From JBBPZA01 sp963728925 (GTDB taxonomy: Bacteria; Actinomycetota; Thermoleophilia; Solirubrobacterales; Solirubrobacteraceae): a stretch of 64,000 bases of DNA. Where the stretch lies: the NCBI GenBank assembly GCA_963728925.1, contig CAVSMB010000029.1, positions 310,001 through 374,000 of the forward strand, in the 5' to 3' direction. Below are positions 15,976 to 24,864 of the stretch, one piece after another; the stretch's first letter is position 1; every line of letters starts with the position of its first letter. Position numbers and translations under genes: made by a program. The notes under the pieces were generated by a model that saw only the letters and a program-made list of their open reading frames with translations, made no database searches and was not told the DNA's origin.

Positions 15976-18493
15976 ATGGACCACGTCTCGCCACGCTCGG
16001 CTAGCTCTGACCGTGCGCGACCGCCCGGCCGGCGCGGCGGCCGCCGCTCGGGCGCCCGCGGCCATCGACACGATCACGTTGCACGCCACGCCCCCGATCC
16101 CGCCCGTGGGCGTGCCGATCGACGCCGACGGCGGCCCGATCGGCGAAGGCGTGCATCTCGGCGCTCCCCTCAACACGCGCTATGTAGCCCCCAACCGCAA
16201 CGAGCAGGTTCAGATGGTGGCGCTTGACCGCACCGACCTGAGCAAGGTGGCGAACAACTCTTACAGCGGCGACCCCACCGGTACCGCCCAGCTCGTGTCC
16301 GACGTCAAAGCACTCAGCTCGAGCGACCTCGTCATCATCGCCACCCCGTCGTCGTCGCAGCCGCGCGCGATCACCGATCCGCAGGCCCTCGCCAACCTCA
16401 ATCAGGCGGTGGAGGCGATCGGCGGCGCCGACCTGCCCGCCGACGTGGTCACCACCGACGACTGCCTCGACATCAACCCCAAGCCGATCTGCACGAACTT
16501 CTCCGTGATCGGCGTGCCCGGGCAGGCTGCAGGCACGGCCGCCGAGAACGCCGGGCTGAACATGGTGGCCGGCAGGAACACCGCGCTTCGCGGCAGCCTG
16601 CGCGGCTACCTGCAGGTCGACCAGAACGGCAACTACCACTACCTGAGCGGCGACTTCGCCTCGTTCGACACCTCGACGCCGGCGAGCACCGCCACCCAGA
16701 ACGTCATGGCGATCAACGGCCAGACCTACCCGTCGGACACCTTGCCGAGCGGACAGGCGGGATTCCAGCTGGTGACGCTGGAGTCGGACAGCCTCGACTC
16801 CCAGCTCAACCTCACCTACCCGGTCTCGGGCGCCGGGTTGTCGGACACCGACGCCGCCAGCGGCCTCGCGGCCATCGACGGGCTCCTCGCCCAGGCGGCG
16901 AACGACCCTACCCAGCTCGTGTTCCTGCAGAGCATCGGCTCGGTGCAAACGCAACGACGACGGGCAGGCTGCAACGCTCGCCTGGAACGCGGTCGCGACC
17001 GACATGTCCGGCCTCGGCGGCAGCGCCTTCTACTTCAACGCGCTCGACGGGCAGGGCGAGGGCGGGACCTACGCGTTCGTCGGCCCCGGCGACGCGCCGT
17101 CGTTCCTGTCGCCGTGGGCGAAGACGGCCAGCACGCTGGCCACGGGCACGCCTGGGCACCTGACCGGCGTGCTCGGCGCAACACGCTCTCGCAGTACTAC
17201 CCCCAGCTCGCCGGGTCCAAGGCGTCGCTCGACTTCTCCCTCCCGTTCCTGGCGTACCAGGACACCGTGCCGTGGCCGGACCGCGACACGCCGGGGCACC
17301 TGGCCGCGCTCAGTTGCGTCGCCCAGGCCCTGGGGCTGCCCGAGCCGATCGAGAGCAACTACCTCAACGAGAGCTTCTCGTTCTCGAGTGTGCAGACCTC
17401 GCTCTCGCGTCTCACCTTCCTGAACGTCCAGACAAGCGCGAACCCGGCCTGCGAGAACCCGACGTACACCCAGCAGGACTTCAACGACGTCCAAGGCCAG
17501 CTCAACCAAGAGCTGCAAGACGGCGCGGGGGTGAGCAAGCTCATAACGAACCTGCAGCTGCCGCTCGGCGCGTCCGCCGACGCCGCGAACGCCAACGTGC
17601 TCGACATCGCGCAGGCCATCCAGAGCTCGCTCGGGAACCCGAACTCCAACGCCTCCGCCGACACCGCGGACGCGCTCGAAGATCTGGTCTTCATCGCCTC
17701 GGGCGTCGTGCCCGAGGCCGGCGGCGCGCTCGGCGTGGCCGCCTCGATCGACGCGCTGGCCAACGCGGCGCTCCAGGATTCGAGCGGCGGCCCCCTGCTG
17801 GCGAACGTGCAGACCAACGCGACCCAGCTGCTCGTGACGTTCGCTGAGGACTACGAGTCGCTCTGGGCCCAGCTCGGCGCCACCGGCAACATCCTCCTGA
17901 GCGACTGGGGAAAGCTCAAGAGCGCGTATCAGCGGTCGCTGACCTCGTGGTCGTGGTCGACGCAGGACACGACCAACGGCACCGACGCACTCACCGGCGC
18001 GGCGAAGCTGTTCACCTTCGAGGCGCTCGTTCCGCTGCAGTACGAGACCTACGACTTCGGGGACTCGGGCTACCAGCAGAGCCTGCCGGTGCCGCCCACC
18101 GACGGGCGCGACTACCAGTGCCCCTCGAAGTCTCTGCAATTCCCGGATCAGACCATCCCGCAGGTCTTCACGCCTTTCTCGGGGGCGCCGACCGCGGGCC
18201 TGACCGTCGTCACCGAGGCCGGCCCGGTGACCGACCTGTGGATGCTCGGGAACACGGACCAGACGTTCCTCTCCAACGACCCGGATACGAGGTCGGGCGC
18301 GACCGGCCCGATACCGGCCTCGGTCTACAACGCCATGTTCACCGACCCGACCAACCAGAACATCGAGTCGCCCGCGCTGCCCAGCGAGCTGCGGTTCGAT
18401 CTCGAGTCCTACAACGGGCCGAGCACGCTGACCTCGAACGGAGGGTTCTCGCCGGACGTCTACTGCAACGTGAACGGCCAGAGGCCGTCGTAG
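15976..18493 (+). pseudogene. large secreted ILEI-like repeat protein with frameshifts
   Basis: A ~830-residue protein read through at least two compensating one-base shifts, near 16945 and 17178. Between them the sequence is coherent only in the third frame (MSGLGGSAFYFNALDG). The start is unclear: the likely signal peptide also seems split between frames around 15976-16060. Two segments, VQMVALDRTDLSKVANNSYSGD...SSDLVIIAT and FQLVTLESDSLDSQLNLTYPV...TQLVFLQSIG, share the pattern of interleukin-like EMT inducer (ILEI/FAM3) domains. The rest is Asn/Gln/Ser-rich, with several isolated Cys, as in exported proteins. Function unknown. Sequencing error is a real alternative to decay. Confidence 0.55.
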
Positions 18494-18515
18494 CGGCCGG
18501 CAGCCCAACAGCAGC

Positions 18516-18608
18516 GACGAGGGAGGGGGAGAGGACCGACCGCCCGTCGAAGGCGGGATCTGGGCCCCACTCCTCCCTCGTCAGATGCCGTAGGCGACGG
18601 CGGCGCGC
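18516..18608. repeat. inverted repeat plus a motif shared with 41694-41727
   Basis: GACGAGGGAGG (18516-18526) pairs with CCTCCCTCGTC (18572-18582), an 11-bp stem around 45 nt that could terminate the upstream gene. The right arm begins a 34-bp stretch (18575-18608) that matches 41694-41727 at 29 of 34 positions. Both read on the minus strand as a C-terminus ending in Tyr-(Gly/Ser)-Ile-stop. The intergenic stretch is otherwise featureless. Confidence 0.45.
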
Positions 18609-18670
18609 AGCCCGTGTGAGGTGACGCACGCCGCCCACGCAGCGGGAAGAACAGCCCGGGCGTCGGGGTC

Positions 18671-20042
18671 GTGCGGGGCGTGGACCTCTCGCTTCCCCAG
18701 GCATCGATCGGCGCCGCGCGGGCTCGCCGGCCGAGCCTCGTGCCCGCGGCGCGGCGACTGTCCAAGCACCCGAGCCTCTCGCACTACCGCCGGCTCATCC
18801 TCCTCGTCACGCTGGTCAACCTCGCCGTGCTCTCGTACGCCGAAGCTCGCGGCGACTGGCGAATCGAGGACGGGAGCGCAGTGTCGGCGCTCGCCGCGCT
18901 GACGCTCCTGAACTTCGCAGCGGCGGTCCTGATCCGCCAGCAGAACGTCCTGAATGTGGTCTTCGGGCTGGCGGGCCGCAGCCCTCGATCGTGGCCGCTG
19001 TGGCTGCGGTGGGGCGTCTCCAAGGTGAACCACATCGGCGGCATCCACGTCGGCGGCGCGCTCGCCGGGACGGTCTGGCTCTGCGCCTTCGCCGGTGTGG
19101 CGACCGCTGCCGGCTCGCGCAACCCCGCCGCCGTCTCGGACACGACGCTCGTCCTCGCCTACGGCCTCGTGGCCCTGATCGTGCTCGTGGCCGTCTGCGC
19201 CGCCCCGGCGGTGCGCAGCCGAGCCCACAATCTGTTCGAGCTCTCCCACCGGTTCGGCGGGTGGACGGCGATCGCGCTCTTCTGGGGCGCTGACCGTGCA
19301 CCTCGCGCTGCTCGGCCGCGGCGACGCCTCCGCGCTCCAGGCCGTCGCCTCCAGCTGGCAGGTCTGGGTCCTGGCGCTGATCACGGCAAGCGTCGCCTCG
19401 CCGTGGCTGCGGCTGCGGCGGGTCCCGGTGACGGTGCAGCGCCCGTCCTCGCATGCCGCCATCGTCAGCTTCGACCACGGCGTCCCGCCCGCCATCGCGT
19501 CGGCCGTGGGCATCAGCCGCAACCCGCTGCGCGAGTGGCACGCGTTCGCGACGGTGAAGACGCCCGGTCGACCGGGCTACCGGTTGCTCATCTCCCGCGC
19601 CGGCGACTGGACGGGGGAGTTCATCGACAATCCACCGTCGCACGTCTGGGTGCGGGGCATACCGACGAAAGCGCCGATGGCCGCGGTCGAGGGTCTCTTC
19701 GAGCGCGTCGTCTACGTCGTGACGGGCAGCGGGATAGGACCGGTGCTCGGGCAGATCCTCGCCGCCGGCGTCCCCGGCAGGCTCGTGTGGTCGGTGCGCA
19801 GCCCGAGGGCGACCTACGGTGATGCCCTCGTCGACGAGGTGCAGGCGGCGCAGCCCGACGCGGTCATCTGGGACACCACGCAGTTCGGGAAGCCCGACCT
19901 CGTCGCGCTGGCCCACCAGGCGACCAAGGACTTCCGGGCGGAGGCCGTCTTCGTGGTGAGCAACAAGGCCGCGACGTGGCGCGTCGTTCACGGCCTCGAG
20001 CGCCTCGGGATCCCGGCCTTCGGGCCGATCTGGGACTCCTGA
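18671..20042 (+). pseudogene. membrane FNR-like oxidoreductase split by a frameshift
   Basis: The first ~205 residues carry four or five transmembrane helices (LILLVTLVNLAVLSY, ALAALTLLNFAAAVLI, GGIHVGGALAGTVWLC) and SHRFGGWTAIALFWG. The sequence then continues only after a one-base shift near 19287, into a soluble part containing REWHAFATVK, SRAGDWTGEFI and the nucleotide-binding GSGIGP loop of ferredoxin-NADP-reductase folds, ending GLERLGIPAFGPIWDS. Together this is the membrane plus FNR-like module also found fused to fungal NRPS-like enzymes. Both halves are otherwise well preserved, so a sequencing error or recent mutation is likely. GTG 18671 is a tentative start. Confidence 0.65.
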
Positions 20043-20342
20043 GCGCGCGCCTTTTGGGAGGACGGCTGGGCTCGGCTGGGAAGGAGGGGACATGATCGCT
20101 CGTCGTTGGAGAGGGTGGGCCGACGGCTCGACGCACTCGACACGCGTGTCCGGCACAGCGAACTGGCCGACGGCGACGCGTTCGGCCACCTCGAAGTCAT
20201 CGACACTGACAGGCGGATCGGCCTCTGGGCACCGGCGTCCGTCCCGTCGGCCTTCGGCTTGCGGGACGAGCCTGTCTTCGTGTGCCAAAGGCCGGCGACA
20301 CCGAGCGGCTCCCGGACTTCTGGGACTGACGGAGCGCGCGCG
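20043..20342 (+). other. gene-poor 300 bp with fragmentary coding and 39-bp repeat copy 2
   Basis: No complete gene. A short frame from ATG 20106 (RRLDALDTRVRHSELADGD) looks coding-like for ~60 residues but matches no family I recognise. The 39-bp block 20285-20323 is the reverse complement of 12182-12220 and encodes PKAGDTERLPDFW followed by Asp-stop in another frame. The region is probably the debris of one or two small genes. Confidence 0.5.
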
Positions 20343-21491
20343 TCACGCCACCACCTCGGCGAGCATCGCGGCGCGCTCGTCCTCGGTCGCCCACAGGTAG
20401 CGGTGCACGGCCCGCAGCCCCTCCAGGTCGTGGATGTCGTCGTCGAGGTGAGGGACGAGGATCATGCGCTCCTCGCCGCCCAGCTGCGACGCGAGGCGCT
20501 CGATGTTGGCACGGTCGCGGCGGGCCAGCACGTGGTAGTCGGCGAGGTTCTCGGCGACGCGCGCAGCGAGCTTGGGGCCGAGCTCGGGCTCGAGCTCGGC
20601 GGCGACGGCGGCGACGTCGAGCTCGCCGAGCACATCGTGGTGCACGCGGTTCACGATCACCCCGCCGAAGGGCATCTGCGCGGCCTTGAGCTTGCGCCAG
20701 AAGAACGTCGCCTCCTCGATCGACTCGCGCTCGGGCGACGTCACGAGGAGGAACGTCGTGCGCGGGTCGGAGAGCAGCGCGTTGACCGCCGCCGCCCGTT
20801 CCTTGAAGCCGTCGACCATGCCGCCCAGCGCGCGGAAGAAGACCGAGAGGTCCTCGAGCAGGTCGATGCCGGTCACCCGCTTGAGGACCGAGAAGACGAC
20901 GCCGGTGCCGCGCCCGAAGAGCTTCATGCCGAAGCCGGTCGGACGGAGGAACACCTGCAGCGCGCGGCCCTCGAAGAAGTTGGTCAGCCGGTCCGGGGCG
21001 TCGAGGAAGTCCAGCGCGTTGCGCGAGGGCGGCGTGTCCAGCACGAGCAGGTCGAAGTCGCGCTCGCGGTCGAGCTCGTAGAGCTTGGCGATCGCCGTGA
21101 ACTCCTGCGACCCGGCGACCGCGCTCGAGAGCTCCTGGTAGATGCGGTTGCCCAGCACGTCGTCGCGCGCCTTGTCGTTGGGCGCCAGCCTGGCGATCAG
21201 CTCGTCGAAGGTTCGCTTGGGGTCGAGCATCATCGCCCACAGCTCGCCACGCATCTCGATGCCCTGCTTGGCGAACAGCGCGGGCTTCACGAGCCGCGGC
21301 TCGTTGCCCAGCTCCTCGAGGCCGAGCGAGGTGGCAAGGCGCCGCGCGGGGTCGATGGTGACCACGGCGACCTTCGCGCCCTGCGCGGCCATCCCCATCG
21401 CGATACACGCCGCCGTCGTCGTCTTGCCCACGCCGCCCGAGCCGCCGCAGATCGCCACCCGCTTGCCCTCGAGCATGTCCGGGACGTTCAC
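20343..21491 (-). CDS. ArsA/Get3-family ATPase, second gene of a pair
   Basis: 382 residues from GTG 21491. The P-loop is GGSGGVGKTTTAACIA near residue 15, a deviant Walker A with the signature lysine pattern of the ArsA/MinD class. VAVVTIDPARRLATSLGL (switch I) and LLVLDTPPSRNALDFLDAP (switch II) are intact. There are no arsenite-binding cysteines, so it is not an arsenic pump. In mycobacteria the paired Rv3679-Rv3680 ATPases are Get3-like and form one complex. The start overlaps the upstream ATPase stop as GTGA, so both subunits are translated together. Confidence 0.85.
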   Translation of the reverse strand: MNVPDMLEGKRVAICGGSGGVGKTTTAACIAMGMAAQGAKVAVVTIDPARRLATSLGLEELGNEPRLVKPALFAKQGIEMRGELWAMMLDPKRTFDELIARLAPNDKARDDVLGNRIYQELSSAVAGSQEFTAIAKLYELDRERDFDLLVLDTPPSRNALDFLDAPDRLTNFFEGRALQVFLRPTGFGMKLFGRGTGVVFSVLKRVTGIDLLEDLSVFFRALGGMVDGFKERAAAVNALLSDPRTTFLLVTSPERESIEEATFFWRKLKAAQMPFGGVIVNRVHHDVLGELDVAAVAAELEPELGPKLAARVAENLADYHVLARRDRANIERLASQLGGEERMILVPHLDDDIHDLEGLRAVHRYLWATEDERAAMLAEVVA

Positions 21492-22453
21492 GCCGCGGCC
21501 TCCTGGACGGCCAGCGAACGCTCCAGCACGCCCGACAGCGCCTCGAAGACCGCGCGCTCGCCGTCCCGGGGGAAGACGAAGGGGAGCAGGACCGGCTCGT
21601 GCTCCAGCGCGCCGCGCAGCCGCCGCACCTGGGCCTGCTCGCGCGTTGCGCGGCGCCGGGCCGACAACGCCGCGCGCAGGGCCGCGCGGGCCGCCGGCGA
21701 GCCGGCGTGCTCGAGCGCCCGCGTCACCGCGCCGGAGTGGCGCGAGGAGAAGCGATCGGGATGCAGCTCGTTGACCACGACCGCCGCGAGCGGCAGCTCC
21801 GGGGGCTCGCCGAGCCGCTCGCACAACGAGAGCGCCTCGGCCACGGCCATCTCCTCGGGGACGGCGACGGCGATCACCCCGGTCGCCCGTGGGTCGCACA
21901 GGGTGCCCTGGATGGTGCGGGCCTGGCGCGCGATCGGCCCGACGCGGGCGACGTCGGCGAAGGTCTTGGGCGCCCGCAGGATCGCCAGGCCGTGGCCGGT
22001 CGCCGGGGCGTCGACGATCACCAGGTCGTAGGCCGACGCGCCGCGAGTGCGGCGCTGGAGCTGCGCGAGCTCCCAGATCTTCCCCATGGTCAGGAGCTCG
22101 CGCATGCCGGGCGTCGCCGCGGCGAGGTACTGGAACATGCGGCTCGAGCCGAGCAGGTCGGCCATCGGGCGCGCCGGCATCTGCACGCGCAGGTACTCCT
22201 CCAGCGCGTGCTGGGGGTCGACCGAGAGGTGGAAGAGGCGCGGTTCGAGCTCGACCTCCTCGAAGCCGGCGGCCTCGCGCCCGAGCGAGCGCGAGACCCT
22301 GTCCTGGCCCGCGACCTCGGCGAGCATCGTCCGCAGTCCGCGTCGCGCCGCCACCAGCCCGAGCGCGGTGGCCACCGTCGACCTGCCCACCCCGCCCTTG
22401 CCGGTGACGAAGAGCAGCCGCTTGTCCAGCAGGTCGTCCACCGCCGCGGGCAC
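21488..22453 (-). CDS. ArsA/Get3-family ATPase, first gene of a pair
   Basis: 321 residues from GTG 22453. Walker A is VTGKGGVGRSTVATALGL, with Arg-Ser where most relatives have Lys-Ser/Thr. LIVDAPATGHGLAILRAPKTF is the switch II segment. It is shorter than its partner and lacks the partner's DPARR motif, which suggests an asymmetric heterodimer. Divergent from parA, with 48 bp between starts. The altered P-loop lysine suggests weak or no ATP hydrolysis by this subunit. Confidence 0.83.
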   Translation of the reverse strand: MPAAVDDLLDKRLLFVTGKGGVGRSTVATALGLVAARRGLRTMLAEVAGQDRVSRSLGREAAGFEEVELEPRLFHLSVDPQHALEEYLRVQMPARPMADLLGSSRMFQYLAAATPGMRELLTMGKIWELAQLQRRTRGASAYDLVIVDAPATGHGLAILRAPKTFADVARVGPIARQARTIQGTLCDPRATGVIAVAVPEEMAVAEALSLCERLGEPPELPLAAVVVNELHPDRFSSRHSGAVTRALEHAGSPAARAALRAALSARRRATREQAQVRRLRGALEHEPVLLPFVFPRDGERAVFEALSGVLERSLAVQEAAA

Positions 22454-22501
22454 GATACCCAGCCGGGAAGGATTCCCCCGCACCCCTGCGAATAGAGCCG
22501 C

Positions 22502-23305
22502 GTGATCCTCGAACCCCACATGGAGGCGAGCAGCGTCGTGACGGGCCCGGCCAAGGTCATCGTCTTCGCCAACCAGAAGGGTGGCGTCGCCAAGACCACG
22601 ACGACGCTCAACCTCGCGGTCGCCTTCGCCGAGAAGGGCCACCGCGTACTCTGCGTCGACCTGGATCCGCAGGGCAATCTGACCATGTCGCAGGGCATCG
22701 ACCCCGACACGCTCGAGCGCTCGATGTACGACGTGCTCGTGCACGACCAGTCGATCCGCGAGGTCATCCGGAAGCGCGAGATCGACGTCGCCTGCTCCTC
22801 GATCGACCTTGCCGGGGCGGAGATCGCGATGTCGACCAAGATCGGCCGCGAACGCTCGCTGCGCAAGGCGCTCGCGCCGATCCGCGAGGACTACGACTTC
22901 GTCTGCATCGACACGCCGCCGAGCCTCGGGCTGCTCACGATCAACGCCCTCGCGGCCGCGGACAAGGTGATCGTCCCCGTGCAGTGCGAGTATCTGTCCA
23001 TGAGGGGGCTGATCCAGCTCCAGAACACGCTGGCGATGATCCGCGAGGAGCTCAACCCGCACGTGGAGATCGAAGGCATCCTGCCGACGCTCGTGGACGC
23101 ACGGACGGTCCACGCCAAGGAGGCCATCGAGATCCTCGAGGAGAACTTCGGGGACCGGGTCTTCGCCTCGCGCATCCGCAAGACGATCCGGTTCGCCGAG
23201 GCGCCCGTGAAGGGCATGTCGGTCCTTAAGTACGATCCGGACGGCACGGCGGCCAGCGCCTACCGCCAATTGGCGAAGGAGGTCCTCGGGAATGGCAAGC
23301 GGTAA
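22502..23305 (+). CDS. ParA/Soj-family ATPase
   Basis: 267 residues from GTG 22502 (ATG 22520 is an alternative). The deviant Walker A is KGGVAKTTTTLNLA, with Ala replacing the more common Gly before Lys. Then CVDLDPQGNLTMSQGI, DFVCIDTPPSLGLLTINAL and the ParA-type C-terminus RIRKTIRFAEAP. These ATPases position chromosomes, plasmids or protein complexes by gradient formation on the nucleoid. No parB follows; instead the 3' end overlaps ftsZ by 14 bp, which suggests it helps place the division site. Confidence 0.88.
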   Translation: MILEPHMEASSVVTGPAKVIVFANQKGGVAKTTTTLNLAVAFAEKGHRVLCVDLDPQGNLTMSQGIDPDTLERSMYDVLVHDQSIREVIRKREIDVACSSIDLAGAEIAMSTKIGRERSLRKALAPIREDYDFVCIDTPPSLGLLTINALAAADKVIVPVQCEYLSMRGLIQLQNTLAMIREELNPHVEIEGILPTLVDARTVHAKEAIEILEENFGDRVFASRIRKTIRFAEAPVKGMSVLKYDPDGTAASAYRQLAKEVLGNGKR

Positions 23306-24758
23306 GCGAGCGAGCATGCGCGAGGGCCCCCTGGCCGCCCTGTTCCGCAAGACCGACGAGGACGCGCCCGAGACCGACGAGGACCCGGTCGGCGGGGCGC
23401 CCTCGGAGGCCCCGGGCACCGAGCCGGTGCGCACGGAGACGCCGTCGCCCGGCGCCGCACCGCCTGCGCCCGCCCTGCCGCGCGAGCAGGCCCCGGCAGC
23501 CGAGGGCGCCCCGGTCGAGCACTCGGCCTTCGACCTCGACGATCCGGTCGCCCCCGTGGTCCCGTCGCCGCGCGAGCGCCTGCGTCACGCGTTCTCGCCG
23601 GAGATCCGCGATGCGCGCGAGGCCGGCGCTGAGCCGGTCCGCCACACGCCCAAGCCCGGGCGCGCCGTCCTGCGCGTGGTCGGCGTCGGCGGGGCCGGCG
23701 TCAACGCCGTCAACCGCATGGTCGAGGCCGAGGTGGAGGGCGTCGAGTTCCTCGCCGTCAACACCGACGCCCAGTCGCTGCAGGGCTCGGACGCCCACGT
23801 CAAGGTCCACATCGGCGAACACCTGACCCGGGGCCTCGGGGCCGGGGCGGACCCCGAGCTCGGCCGCCAGGCGGCGATGGAGGACTACGACAAGATCAAG
23901 GCCCTGCTCAAGGGCTCGGACATGATCTTCATCACCGCGGGCTCGGGCGGGGGGACCGGCACGGGTGCCGCGCCCATGATCGCCCGCATCGCCCGCGAGA
24001 TCGGCGCGCTGACGGTCGGGATCGTCACGAAGCCGTTCGGCTTTGAGGGCTCCAAGCGCCGTCAGCAGGCCGACGACGGGATCGTCACCCTCGCCGAGGA
24101 GGTCGACACCCTCATCGTCGTCCCCAACAACCGGCTGCTCGCGGTGCTCGACAAGCAGACCTCGATGGTCGACGCGTTCCGCGTCGCCGACGACGTGCTG
24201 CGCCAGGGCGTCCAGGGCATCTCCGACCTCGTCACGCTGCCCGGCCTGATCAACCTCGACTTCGCCGACGTCCGGACGATCATGGCCCAGGCGGGCTCCG
24301 CGCTGCTCGGGATCGGGATGGGGACCGGCGACCGCCGCGCCATCGATGCGGCCGAGAAGGCGGTCGCCTCGCCGCTGCTCGAGACGAGCATGGACGGCGC
24401 GCGCTCGATCCTGCTGTCGATCACGGGCGGCCGCGACCTCTCGCTGTGGGAGGTCAACGAGGCGGCCAAGGCCGTGGCCGAGGCCGCGCACCCCGACGCC
24501 AACATCATCTTCGGGGCGATGGTCGACGAGAAGCTCGAGGACCAGGTCTGGGTCACCGTCGTCGCCACGAGCTACGGCGAGGCGGCCCGGCCGCAGCATC
24601 GCCGCGAGACGTCCGGGCGAGCGATGGAGCGTGAGCCCGCCGGTGAGCCGACGGTGCGCCGGGCCCGCGAGCGCCAGCCCGTCGCGGCGGAGCCGCGACG
24701 CCGTGGCGCCGCGGACGCGGCGGAGCTCGACATCCCCGAATTCCTCCCCCGCCGCTGA
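23292..24758 (+). CDS. ftsZ: cell division protein FtsZ with a long N-terminal extension
   Basis: 488 residues. The GTPase core starts only at ~121: RVVGVGGAGVNAVNRM, tubulin signature GSGGGTGTGA (217-226), and the T7 loop with NLDFAD. The C-terminal tail ends ELDIPEFLPRR, the conserved peptide that binds FtsA/SepF-type partners. Ahead of the core are ~120 acidic, Pro/Ala-rich residues with little predicted structure, whereas typical FtsZ begins ~10 residues before the core. The ATG overlaps the parA stop by 14 bp, so they form one operon outside the usual dcw cluster. FtsZ polymerises into the division ring. Confidence 0.93.
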   Translation: MASGKRASMREGPLAALFRKTDEDAPETDEDPVGGAPSEAPGTEPVRTETPSPGAAPPAPALPREQAPAAEGAPVEHSAFDLDDPVAPVVPSPRERLRHAFSPEIRDAREAGAEPVRHTPKPGRAVLRVVGVGGAGVNAVNRMVEAEVEGVEFLAVNTDAQSLQGSDAHVKVHIGEHLTRGLGAGADPELGRQAAMEDYDKIKALLKGSDMIFITAGSGGGTGTGAAPMIARIAREIGALTVGIVTKPFGFEGSKRRQQADDGIVTLAEEVDTLIVVPNNRLLAVLDKQTSMVDAFRVADDVLRQGVQGISDLVTLPGLINLDFADVRTIMAQAGSALLGIGMGTGDRRAIDAAEKAVASPLLETSMDGARSILLSITGGRDLSLWEVNEAAKAVAEAAHPDANIIFGAMVDEKLEDQVWVTVVATSYGEAARPQHRRETSGRAMEREPAGEPTVRRARERQPVAAEPRRRGAADAAELDIPEFLPRR

Positions 24759-24864
24759 CGGCGTCTCGCCGCCCCTGCCGGCGTCCTCGGGGAAGGTCCG
24801 TGCAGAGCACTGTCCCTTCCCCTGCGTCCTTGGCAGGGACGACGATCCGCAGCCAGCGGTTCCC

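Noticed and set aside
18581..19522. 313-residue open frame on the minus strand
   Set aside because: It lies opposite the membrane/FNR-like gene, is Arg/Ala/Gly-rich with no motif, and is an antisense shadow typical of high-GC DNA.
20343..22453. Arsenite-exporting ATPase ArsA
   Set aside because: The cysteine motif that binds arsenite is missing and no arsB/arsR is present; Get3-like pairs fit better.
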